The notes beneath the pieces are model-generated. The model searched no databases. It had not been told where the DNA came from and saw only the letters and a list, made by a program, of their open reading frames with translations. The translations under genes and the position numbers were made by a program. Shown in pieces: positions 12,712-23,200 of a DNA stretch of 64,000 nucleotides; position 1 is the stretch's first letter; every line of letters starts with the position of its first letter. This DNA comes from Anagrus nilaparvatae (taxonomy: Eukaryota > Arthropoda > Insecta > Hymenoptera > Mymaridae): contig JAKSXM010000137.1 in assembly GCA_022575985.1 (NCBI GenBank), positions 20,292,001 to 20,356,000 of the forward strand, given 5' to 3'.

Positions 12712-13180
12712 TAAAAGGGTTATATTTATATAAAAATAATTAATTAATCAATAACAATAAAAATTTATTATCTAAATAAGTATAGAATTTGTAAAGATAC
12801 TTATAAAATGGTTGCACAGGATCTGTTCTACACAATAATATTTTACATATCGTTTATTCTACACAAAAAAAATGTACGGAATAGTTCTACACCAAAAATC
12901 GTTGTGTCGAAAAGTTCAACACAAATTTTTTTTGGTGGAAATTTTCAACACACCATTTTAAATATTAATTAACTTATTTCTTTCGTATTTAACATTGTGT
13001 ATTAAATATTTCGATTAGAAAAAATTTGTATTGATCTTTTCGGCACAACGATTTTTGGTGCAGAACTATTTCGTAATACTTTTGAATAAGTTTGTGTTAA
13101 TCAGATCTCTTGTCTAAAAGGGTTTTATATAAAAATAAGTAATTAATCAATAAAAATAAAAGTTATAATCTATTATTAGT
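12712..13180. repeat. Hairpin with ~60-bp arms bracketed by ~65-bp direct repeats
   Basis: Inverted arms lie at about 12873-12932 and 13019-13080 and share GAACTATTCC, ACCAAAAATCGTTGTG and CGAAAAG words in opposite orientation. Outside them, TAAAAGGGTT followed by a TATAAAAATAAnTAATTAATC run occurs at 12712 and again at 13115 in the same orientation, 403 bp apart. The arrangement suggests a MITE in a duplicated target or an insertion followed by local duplication. Non-coding. Confidence 0.55.
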
Positions 13181-15540
13181 TAATTTTGCAAACTTTTTTC
13201 TAACCATTATAATACCTAATTATATTCAATGAGATTCTATGCCAGAAACAAGATATTAAGACAGTAGTAATATGACTGAAATTTTTTGTGAAAAAGTTTT
13301 GGGACTTATTTTGGTTTTTTTTTTAAATATATATAAATATTGACCATTAATTCATTGCATACTACCATTTCAAAACAATTTAATAGCAAAAATTTTTATC
13401 GCAAATCAAATGATTTCTGCAGGCTATGTAAGAATGCAGTATAAGCTATGACAAAGAATGATTTGAACAGGCCATGATCATGAACTGTAAAGGGTGACTC
13501 TCGAAGTTTTACTCCTTGGGTTTAAAAAATTATTTTACTGATTAAACAAAAGTGAGTAAATTAATAATTCTTTTAATTTACAAATGTGATATCTTAAAGA
13601 TTAATTGAAAAATTGGTATCAGAATCTTGAGAAAAACTGTTTAGTACGAGTCTAAAATGAGTTATAATCTCTTTTTTTTCGATTGCGTAAAAAAATTCAG
13701 GTCTAAAAAGATAAAAAAATTATTACGAGTTAATAAAAATATAAGGAATGTTAAAAAATATTGCACTATCATAGTTTTTATTAAAATAAATAAAGTATAT
13801 AGAATACACGTGTATACATATGGAGGAGACACACTGGCCTAGACAACTAGGTCGCGGCGTAATTCTGCTTCGCGGATACGACCTCGCTACTTCCTCCTCT
13901 CTCTCTTCTTCTTTCCATTCTTTCATATATATTGTATATACCTATAGCTATTATATACATATATATATCGTCGCGACATTACAATAATATTCGCATATAC
14001 CATCATGGATTCACTACTTATACCATATTTGTGTCAATAATTTATTTAAAACCAGGAAACAAAAATTATTAAAAAATGTATTTTTTAAAAAATAAAATTT
14101 AATTTAATAATTAACAAAAACACTGATGATAAAATTAAATTTCAAAATTATTAAAAATTATGATCATAACATGCCTTGATTACAAATATATCAAATAAAA
14201 CCTAATTTCAAAAATATTATCAGTTAAATAATCAAAAATGAAGTAAAAAAATAAATTAATCATTTTATAATGTTAAATTTTTTAAATGCTTTACATTCAC
14301 TTGAAGGTTTTAAACGCGCAGTTCTGTATACAAGGTTAAGGACTTATGAAAGTTTGAAAGCTTTAATTATTATATAAGATTATTTTCATTATTAAATTTT
14401 ATATTTAATACAGTAAACTTTATAAATTTTTGAATATATTTTTAAAATTTTAGAGCTTTTATACTATTATTTTTTGATTTATGTGATGATCATATTTAAT
14501 TTTTTTAACTGGTGCAGTTAATCTGTTGGCGAAAAACTTGCCACATAAGACAGAGTATATTAGCTATCTGAGTATGTTAGCAATTCTCTGGATTTAGTGT
14601 AGTGGACAAATTCCTATTAAATCATAGGTATTAATTGATATTAGTAGGTTTTTCCTAGATTTGATTTCAAAAGTTTTTTTCATACTTTAAGTATTCAGAA
14701 AATTTCCACTTGTCTTTTTTCCTTCAGCCATCTGTGAGGTATTCCTCTGAAAGTGTTTATCAAAATCTAATTTTTTTGAAAGCCTGGACTAATCTATTTA
14801 CTATCGAAATGAGAAAATCGGCTAAATATACACGGTTAAAAGTAACTCTGATTGAAAAATAGAAAAAAATATTTCAAATTAGCATATTTTCGGAAATGGT
14901 TGTAAATTTTCAATAAGTTATTTTTAAGAGTGTAATAGTCATCAATGTATGCTAAAAATAAAATATTTACTCATAATTTAATTAAAATGCAACCTAACCT
15001 GAAACATTATTTAAATCAGCGCACGTTTTTCTTCTCTACTTTTACTTAAATTCTGATCTTTTGGGAGAATCAATCTTTCCATATTTTCAGACAAATACCC
15101 TACGAGTGTATTTATTTTTCCATATATAAGCACTTGAATTAATATTCTCAAATAATTTAATAGTAAATAAAGAAATGATTAATTTGCAAAATCCATTATA
15201 TTAACCTTTTTCAGTTTATTATGCGTGCATCTAATAAACTCGCATACGTGGTATATTTAAAGAAGACAAGTTATAAAACGTATCTTATAACATGCGTCTC
15301 ATGAAATTCGACACCAATCTCGTGACTCACTCAAGAGTATTTTGTTTTTCACACATCAGTTATAAATATATAAGACTCTTTGACTAATTTAGATAATCTT
15401 TTTTGATGTTTTATTAAGATGAGTATAAGAAAAAAAATTGATGATAATTTTAAAATACGTCTATTGATTTAAATGCACTGAAATTATCTTATTGTGTACA
15501 TAATTTGGTAATTTTAATATAATTTTGCTACTAACATGCA
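13181..15540. other. AT-rich non-coding stretch
   Basis: No protein motif is recognised. A small GC-richer patch at 13820-13900, holding GGCCTAGACAACTAGGTCGC and a CTCTCTT-rich run, is the only departure from background. Confidence 0.5.
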
Positions 15541-15544
15541 AGAT

Positions 15545-15990
15545 GTTTATAGGGAGGGGTACCCTGGAAATCCAAAAATCAAGGTGGGGGGTCAAAATTG
15601 TCCGATTTAAAGGGGGGAGTCGAATTTTTCTAATTTAGGGTGGAAAAATGTGTCTGCTTTAAAGGGGGGGGGGGGGTCAAATGGGACTTAGGATAATTTC
15701 GATTTAGGGACTTAGAATGATTTCGATTTGGGGATTTAAAATAATTCAATTGTAGGAGCTTAGAATAAACCAGGTTTAGGCACTTGTAATAATTCGTGTT
15801 AAAGGATTTAGAATATTTTCAATTAAGGAACTTAGAATAATATGGGTTTAGGGAATCAGAATGATTTGGACTTAGAATCTTAACATCTAGTAAAAGTGAT
15901 AATTACGAATTATAAAATTAGAAAATTGTATTGAAACATTGGATAAAATTTGCATTATACCTAGTCCTCAACTGTAGTAAACATGTGGAA
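15545..15990 (+). repeat. Interspersed repeat copy A carrying a 24-bp minisatellite
   Basis: From 15684 there are about eight consecutive 24-bp units of the form GGACTTAGAATAATTTCGATTTAG, starting at 15684, 15708, 15732, 15756, 15780, 15804, 15828 and 15852. Upstream is a G-rich leader (GGGAGGGGTACCCTGG, with a run of 13 G at 15664-15676). Downstream is TTAGAATCTTAACATCTAGT. The same leader, units or tail recur at about 25930, 45950, 54325 and 57240, so this is one copy of a dispersed family. No coding capacity is seen. Confidence 0.75.
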
Positions 15991-16412
15991 AGTCTAGTTC
16001 TTGATTCAAAAATTTCAGTGTAAAAATTTAAAAATAATAAAACTCCATTCGAAATGATTTTTTTTGCGTAGAAAGCGGAGAAATGCAATTCCGCATACCG
16101 ATAGATCGTACTGTTTAGGCATGCGGAACTCCTTGTACTCACTAAAAATCCACTCCCTTTCTACCTTATATGAGCTTATCCCGGAATCGTTCTGAAATTA
16201 ATTCAGGACAGGTTCAAGGGTATTTAGTTCCATTTGTGAACTCCATCTTTTGACTTGCATCTTGTGACTCGACAGTCTAATAGAGGACTCCGTCATTCCT
16301 TCTGTTTAAAGTTCCATACAATCTTTACTGTAAAAATATATGTTAGCTAGCGTTTATAACGCCTGTTTTATCATCACCTTGTAATGCCATTTCCTAATAT
16401 CGTCAAAAGAAG

Positions 16413-16474
16413 GTTAATAAATAAATATATAAATAAATAAATAATTTAATAAATAAATAAATACAAATAAATTA
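16413..16474. repeat. (AAAT)n simple repeat, probable 3' tail of the minus-strand LINE
   Basis: Tandem AAAT units on the plus strand read as TTTA repeats downstream of the LINE stop on the minus strand. Simple-repeat tails are common at LINE 3' ends, so this probably marks the 3' end of that element. Confidence 0.6.
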
Positions 16475-16526
16475 GCCTACTAGCTACATTTGATTGAGTT
16501 GTCAAGTGTAAGGGGAGGATTGTTTG

Positions 16527-16830
16527 TTAGTGCAACCACCCTTGCCCATATCTAATACGTCTTAATATTAGCCTATGCCTATGCCTGGGCGTCAGGTTTT
16601 TTACTGCGGAGCGTGGAGTACGTATTCCACTTGGCAAATAATAACTAATTTCGGACCATAGGTCTTCATCATTGAGAATCAGACCAACCACATTATCAGG
16701 TGTGATTATTCCAATATTTGTTTCGAATTTAAATTTTTTAACGGACCATCTGTCACATTCGAAGAATGTGTTTTTCACGGTGTCCTCCTTGCGAGGACAG
16801 TATATACATTCGGCGCTATCAATCTTCATG
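16527..16830 (-). pseudogene. LINE reverse transcriptase, C-terminal piece (CCHC-like region) left of the Penelope insertion
   Basis: The minus-strand frame of 100 residues contains a Cys-X2-Cys, then EDT, then FFECDRW, the cysteine-rich C-terminal domain of R1/LOA-type non-LTR retrotransposon ORF2 proteins. It binds nucleic acid in that family. DLWSEISYYL follows, close to the family's usual W-x-x-I end. A frame change near the end is likely, because the second frame reads TLRSKKPDAQ. The piece starts at the CATG junction with the Penelope-like element and is the continuation of the RT fragment at 18125-19015. Truncated and broken, not functional. Confidence 0.75.
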
Positions 16831-18120
16831 ATTCAAAAGGGATAGGAGCAAAAACCCATGCTCACCATTATCCGGTTTTCTAGCTGACATATACCTAAAT
16901 CACTATGAGCAAAATAATCTTTTTTCAAACAATAATATTTACACAAAAAACATTATTTCATACTCACAATATGTAGATGATACTTTCATCATATACAATG
17001 GTACCAATAGACAACTAGACAGCTTGAAAGCATATTTAAACATTATCAACAATAATATACAGTTTATACTGGGAGTAGAAAATGAAAATAGAATATGCTT
17101 TTTGGATATCAATATTTTAAAATTAGGAAACAAATTTGAATTTAATATATACAGAAAACCAACAACTTCAGACACCGTCATACTTGCGGATTTGCATCAC
17201 TCTTACTCGCAGGAAATGGCCAGCTTCAACGCCTTCGTACATAGATTACTCACTTTTCCACTCAACAAGATAATTACAATATTGAAGTCAGTACCATAAA
17301 ACACACAGCAATAGTCAATGGATATAACATCAATATAATAGAAAAATTAATCTGCAAACACAAAAATCGCATCATTAAACCAGAAACAAAATACGTATCC
17401 GCAATATACAGAAAACAAACTCCTTTTATTCGCATGAATAATTTCAAAAACTTCAACTACCAAGTCAGCTTTCAAACTAATAATAAAATACACAAGTTAC
17501 TGAGGAATACTCATAATATACCTTTAGTAGAAAAATAGGGCATATATAAGCTTAATTGTGACAACTGCGAATCCTTTTACATCGGTCAAACTGGCAGAAA
17601 ATTCTCAACAAGATACACGAAAAATATACTACCAAAAAATCCATGAGTTCCCATAGTCACAGAAATCCTAAAGTCAAACTTCGCTAAATATATGATAAAA
17701 GGAAATCATAACTGCTCCAGTTTACAGAACAACTTAGAGCCACTGCATATATGCAAGAAAGGAAATATTATGAACGCTTTTGAGGAATTTGAAATATATA
17801 AGGCATTTGAATTTGAATGATCACAAATTTTAAATGACCAGTTACATTTGAATCGAATTCCTTATATAAAATAGCGATAAACATAAACATAAACAACAAC
17901 AATAATAATAATAATATCTAATAAACGTGTATTAAATTATTATTCTATACTTTTTATGTAATTAGTGTTAAGTGTTAGTGTTTTAATATAACCTATTGAT
18001 GGAACCATAATACAAGTTCCCAAAATGCGTCGGTTTTGAAGTTAAATAGTTTACGAAGTCACTGGACGGATTATTAAGGTAAAATATAATAATCTTATTT
18101 TGTGACTTGGGCACTACAAA
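16831..18120 (+). mobile_element. 5'-truncated Penelope-like element inserted in a LINE, CATG at both junctions
   Basis: The insert is 1290 bp and flanked by CATG (16827-16830 and 18121-18124). It interrupts the minus-strand LINE. It carries the 3' half of a Penelope-like element: RT palm and thumb, then a GIY-YIG endonuclease domain, then a non-coding tail with a CATAAA/AAT-rich simple repeat at 17877-17915. The 5' half of the RT is missing, as expected from incomplete target-primed reverse transcription. The short target duplication is seen directly; that it marks the insertion event is inference, supported by the LINE coding continuing on both sides. Confidence 0.85.
16835..17874 (+). pseudogene. 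Penelope-like element polyprotein remnant (RT plus GIY-YIG endonuclease)
   Basis: In order: a region matching the MGSPLS motif, with one base apparently lost near 16860; then PLSGFLADIYLNHYE; the catalytic YVDDTF motif near 16973-16990; FLDINILKL; and YRKPTTSD. The frame shifts near 17275-17280 into TIKHTAIVNGYNINIIEKL. A TAG stop at 17536 directly precedes GIYKLNCDNC and FYIGQTGR, the hallmark GIY and YIG motifs of the Penelope endonuclease. Further stops are TGA 17644 and TGA 17818. Recognisable C-terminal sequence (FEEFEIYKAFEFE, then ILNDQLHLNRIPYIK) runs to TAG 17872. At least two frameshifts and three in-frame stops make it inactive. Confidence 0.88.
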
Positions 18121-18124
18121 CATG

Positions 18125-19015
18125 TTTTTCAAATTTTTTTCAAAAATCCATGTCTGCTTAAGAGTTGGGTCAAAAAATTATTTATATCTACATGTCCTCT
18201 AGTTTTCGAAGGTGTTTCTCTAAGATATCTCTCCTAATAAACTCTTAGTCCATTTACTCTCCGAGTATTCCGTCCAGCAGATCTGCTATTTTTTAAAGTT
18301 TATCTCCTTTTACAAGTTAATACACCATATTTTGAGTGCTAGGAGATCTACTTGAATAACTATTGAAACTACTAGAGCTGCCTCCAACGATACTGTGCGA
18401 TAGGCACAGGATATTCGCAGGGCTCCTTGTTTCTGAATCCTTGTCAACTTAGCTGCATAGGCGACTTTCCTTCTGCATGCAGCCCAAACAGTGAGCTTGG
18501 CAGCCTTTTTCCTGCTGCTTAAAATCTGCTTCATAAAGGCAATCTTCGTATCCAACTGCACGCCCAAGTATTTTAGGTGATCCTTCGTTTCCTCCCCCAT
18601 GCATATTTTAATAATGGTCTCTATAAGTTTACGGGTAAACAGGACGATCTCTTTTTTCGCCGCCGCTAGCTTTAAGCTGCGATTCTCCATCCAGTAGTTG
18701 GCATTGCCTGGTTCAGTTTCTTCTCGGCGATTTTAACATCTTTTTTCGTGATAAATAAGGTCAGATCGTCCGCGTATCCGACGGAGAAAATTTCTTCAGG
18801 CATTGGAAGCCTGAGTACCTAGTACCATGCGCGATATTTTATAAATCCAGTCCGAGGACTGATCCTTGTGCTGCTCTTGCAGTTATTCCCCTCAACCCTA
18901 TTCCTTGCGCAGTTTCGTAGACAATTACCCGATTGCTCAGGTAGCTACTAATGGTTCTTCGCATGTATTTTGGCATCAGGAAATTCCTTAACTCCTCCCT
19001 CCAAAATGATGTTAG
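18125..19015 (-). pseudogene. R1/LOA-like LINE reverse transcriptase fragment, right of the Penelope insertion
   Basis: Minus-strand reading from 19015 downward gives KYMRRTISSYLSNRVIVYET, then AAQGSVLG (the (P)QGSVLG block of RT), a stop and frameshift, then FSVGYADDLTLF with the catalytic YADD. A further frameshift near 18690 leads into WMENRSLKLAAAKKEIVLF and KYLGVQLD (thumb). The IQKQGALRISCAYRTVS and VDLLAL blocks precede a region with KWT and FLTQLLSRHGFL that reaches the CATG junction at 18124. Part of the segment after KYLGVQLD is shorter than usual. The 5' end, including the endonuclease, is missing. The coding sequence resumes at 16830 beyond the Penelope insertion. Confidence 0.82.
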
Positions 19016-19179
19016 TTAACCTGAAATTTCCATATTATCCTGGTGTGATTCACCAAAAAAATTAGATTTCTAATGATTTCTAATGAACTGTTTCTAAATT
19101 TTTTCAGTTAAAATATTAGCTCTTAAATGTTTATAAGTTACAATCTACGCTCAGTTCGATTTTTGTAGTCAGTGGTGAT

Positions 19180-19830
19180 AACAATGATGAACAGGTTTAC
19201 TTTTCCAATAATTTATCTGACCTTGACATTATAAAAGCAATATATAATAATACTTTAGCTTCAAATACTGCAAATATACCTATTTATTTTACACTTACTT
19301 ACGTACTTTTACAAAAACTGGCCATAAACAATAACTATAGACGTAGAAACAAAAGACACAGTAAAAGCTGGTTCTATCAATACAACCTCTCTCAAATGAC
19401 ACAAAGGCTGATTTTGTCAGTTTTTTATTGACTCTATGAGCGCAAATTCTCGCACACTCAAAGACTGATGAGCTATCACTTCAGGTTATAAACCATGGGG
19501 CTACAAATCATCCTCCAATTCGTTCTACTCTTCATGTCCTATCTAAAAGATCGTCAACTCCAAGTAGCCACTAAAAGATCCTGCTTTGATACCCTCACAA
19601 CTAACCTTGATATTCCTAAAGGATCAGTTTTGGGCTGACTGCTGTTTTGCATTTTTATATCAACGAAATAACAGTGCATCTGCCTCATGGGGTCCTACAC
19701 TTTATATGCTAATGATCTTCAAGTCTATATCCAGATCCCTCCTAAGGATGGTCTACTTGCTGTTAGAACTCATACTCATATTGCATGTAAAGTCTCAGTC
19801 TCTTTTTCTTTTCAAGAAAAAAATTTAATA
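19180..19830 (+). pseudogene. CR1/Jockey-like LINE reverse transcriptase remnant
   Basis: On the plus strand the frame reading FMSYLKDRQLQVATKR leads into LDIPKGSVLG, then a TGA stop and LLFCIFIS (family form: PQGSVLGPLLFLLYIN). LYANDLQVYIQIPP follows, where the catalytic YADD has become YAND, then HTHIACKVSVSF. Upstream from about 19180 lies diverged sequence with a basic NNYRRRNKRHSK stretch that may be the linker before the palm. Several stops and the lost catalytic Asp make it dead. It lies in opposite orientation to the neighbouring LINE at 18125-19015 and is a different lineage by motif spelling. Confidence 0.7.
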
Positions 19831-19846
19831 CTTTTATTTATGTAAA

Positions 19847-20262
19847 ATGATAACCTTCTTAGATAATCCATAAATTTTATATTTCGCAGCGATTTTATTA
19901 CTGGGAAACGGTAAACTTTCTTTGATATTAGTTTAAATATTAAAAGCGATAATAGGTAAATTTTATATTTCGCAGCGATTTTATTACTCGGAAAAGGTAA
20001 ACTTTCAATGATTTTAGTTTAAATATTAAAAGCGATAATAGGTAAATTTTATATTTCGCAGCGATTTTATTACTGGGAACAGGTAAACTTTCATTGATTC
20101 TAGTTTAAATATTAAAAGCGATAACAGGTAAATTATATATTTCTCAGCAATTTTATACGGTAAACCTTCTGAGATATTAGCTTAAATATTACGAGCGATA
20201 ATCCATAAATCTTTTATTTTCACAGCAATTTTATTACTGGGAAACGGTAAACTTTCTTGAAT
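19847..20262 (+). repeat. 86-bp tandem repeat, about five units
   Basis: The word TAAATTTTATATTTCGCAGC, or a close variant, occurs at about 19871, 19957, 20043, 20129 and 20206. Steps are 86, 86, 86 and 77 bp. Each unit also contains TTTTATTACTGGGAA, GGTAAACTTTC and TTTAAATATTAAAAGCGATAA. The first three units are nearly identical, the last two diverged and one shortened. The array directly follows the LINE remnant that ends near 19830 and could be its 3' region or an independent satellite. Confidence 0.85.
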
Positions 20263-20299
20263 AAAAAATCATTTAAGTCTAATTTTTCAAGTGGACAGT

Positions 20300-23200
20300 A
20301 ATTGATTATTAATGCTCTAGTTGGGAAAATAACTCGATAAAACCATTTATGTATTTTTTATAGATACCCATAGGTTGTTCTTCGAATTTATTATTAGTAA
20401 TTTCCATTCGCTCCCGCGATATTTTCTAATCTGATAGCCGAACTCAGTATTCAACCGGCGAATCCATATAGTTTTTTTATCAGGGGGCTTTACAATCTAT
20501 AAAATTTTTTCTTATTGAATTTTGTCAACTATTAAAATTACGATTTAAAAAAAAAAATTACAAATTTTTCTAAAACAGACTACACTTTTTTTTGTACATA
20601 ACAGTGTACATAAAGAAAATAAATAAATAAATAAAATAAATACATAAATAAATATATGTAAAAAGTTTTATTTGTTTTTATTTTCAACCAAGTCAATAAT
20701 TCCAGACAGTAGGGCAAAAATTTTAATATTATACTGAAAGAAGGAATGCTTCTAAACTTTTTATTTTATTATTATTTTATTTACATGTCTGTATTTCTAC
20801 ATATGTATTATTTAATTTCGAAGTTTCTCACTTTCTTTTTTATAAATAGAAAAAAAAAAACTTATCGATTGTTTTGCATAATATATATTGGGTGAATAAA
20901 TTGTATATATAAGAAAAGAAGGAACGTGATTGCCTTTATAAGGTTTCATTTTTATTGGCTAAGTTAAACTGACAGGTTACCGTGTCAAACCATCTGCAAA
21001 ACCGCTAGTGTATGTATAAAATATTTTATTTTTACACTTTCTTATAACTTTTGTTTTTTATTATAGTGTATAAAAGAAAATGGAAATTATTATTATTATT
21101 ATTTTTTATTGGTAGTAAAATTTAGAATCTTAGTTTTTTAATTAAAGGCCAATTTTATGATAAATAGAGCTTTTTTAAAATTGGCTAATTTTAGTATTGT
21201 TTCATTGAACATAAAAATAAGATTTTTAGCTGGTTTTCTTGTAAATAATTAAGACTTCAATTAGGGCATGATTCATTTTAAGTCCAAATTAAGTAATAAA
21301 AATATGTAAAATTGGCCAAATTTGTGTTATGTCGAACTAAGCAGCTTTTTACTTTTGCATTAAATGTGTTAAGTAACAGAGAAAACTTATACATTACTGT
21401 TCTAACTTAGCCTGTCTCATGTATAGTTAGATCAAAGGTCCATTGAGTTGCGAAACTGAAAAAATATTTGAAGCCTCTAATACTAATATGTTTTAATTGC
21501 AGAGGGTACAAAATTTATCTGGGTACCTAGGCAAAATTCTTATTCGTTTTATGCAAAAATATTGTGACTGGGAGGTCCAACAGTATATTAGACATTAAGG
21601 GTCCAAATATTTTAACACTAGCGAGGTCACTAACATAAATGGCTGTTTAAGTTTCAAGTTTTCCACCTAAGGTAGTTACGGTATTTTTGCCTGTTTAGAC
21701 GCATGACGAATGCAGAAAATTCTTGCTAAGTTTTACACACAAATTTAACGCCGGGATGGGCAAAAAATATTTTTTAATTAAATCAAAATTGTTTATAAAA
21801 GTAATAATTAAAAGTCATGTAATAAAAATAATGAAATAACGTGTAATAAAAAATAAAAGAAAAAAGGTTTTATACATTTTACGTCTTAATAAAAATATTT
21901 TATTTTAAAAATATTCTATTTCAAAGCATGAAGTAATTTTATGATTCTATTTTGAACTTTCATTCATATAATATACGTTGTAAAATAAATAACGCAATTA
22001 TAGTACGCAAGAAATTATTTTTTATCAAATTACGCATCTTTTCTTTACAATTAATTTATTTACCTAAAAAATAATTTATGTTAACCAAATATTTAAACCA
22101 AGGCTAAAAAGATAATTATTGTATAGTTAGGTTGTTATGCCTGTAATTTCAAGTACTTCAAGAATTTTTTCTGAAGCTTCAAACAAATAATTGAAAATTC
22201 AGTCAAATATTTTGAATATTTAAGCAAAAGTTTGAAAATTTAAACATTTAAGAAAATTTAAAACCGAGCAACTGTAATTATAGTTAATAAGTCACTTTTC
22301 AATATAAAAACATTGACGTAATTTTCAAGTTAATGAAAATAATTTCTTTTAATTTTTTGTTTAATAGATTGATATCACATATTTACTTATTGTCATGTCA
22401 GGTGATAAAAAATAAAAAAAAATTATCATTCGTAATAATTCAGAAGACTTATAAATTATTTTCATTATTTATGATTTTATTCCATGGAAACTTTTGTTAT
22501 AAAAATAAATATTTCATGAAAATGCGTCATTCAAAATTGAACTTTTGCAAGTAATGCAAATATCAAAATTTTGAGAAAACTAAAATTTTCAAATTTATTT
22601 TAATTCTTTAATTTGAACACAGTTAATTTCTGCCACTGAGCCAGCGAAAATTGCTTTAAAGTCTTCAAGATACGGAAAATTCGTTCCATAAAAACCAATG
22701 AGTGTAAAACAGACAAAATAAATTCGTATATGATTATTAATGAGTGTGTATAAGAAATTATTTACTTATATTTGATGGCTAATCTTTTTTAATGAATTAA
22801 ATAAATAATTAATAAAAAATTATATGATACATCGAAAAAATATTTAATCAGCAGCTTTTATTTTTATTAGTGCAACCTAAAAAAATTTTTAAAAATGATT
22901 ACTTAGATTTTAGTAAATCTGAACTTTTTTTTAAATGCTATTATAGGTCATTAGTTAATAAGCTTTACAATAATAAAAAAAAAATCTTGTTAAAATGTCA
23001 TTTTTAATAACTAAAGGCTTAACTTTTTAAAGAATTTATTAATGCAGTACATTTCATACGTATAAGATTTAATCTGAGGGATTTCACGTCAACTGGGCCT
23101 AGGTTGGACTGAAGGGTTGCGAAAGTCAGTAAAAACTAATTTTTTTCCGAAAATGCAACTAAAAATAAGTCCTGTCACTAACTTTTAGCTCTCTAATTGA

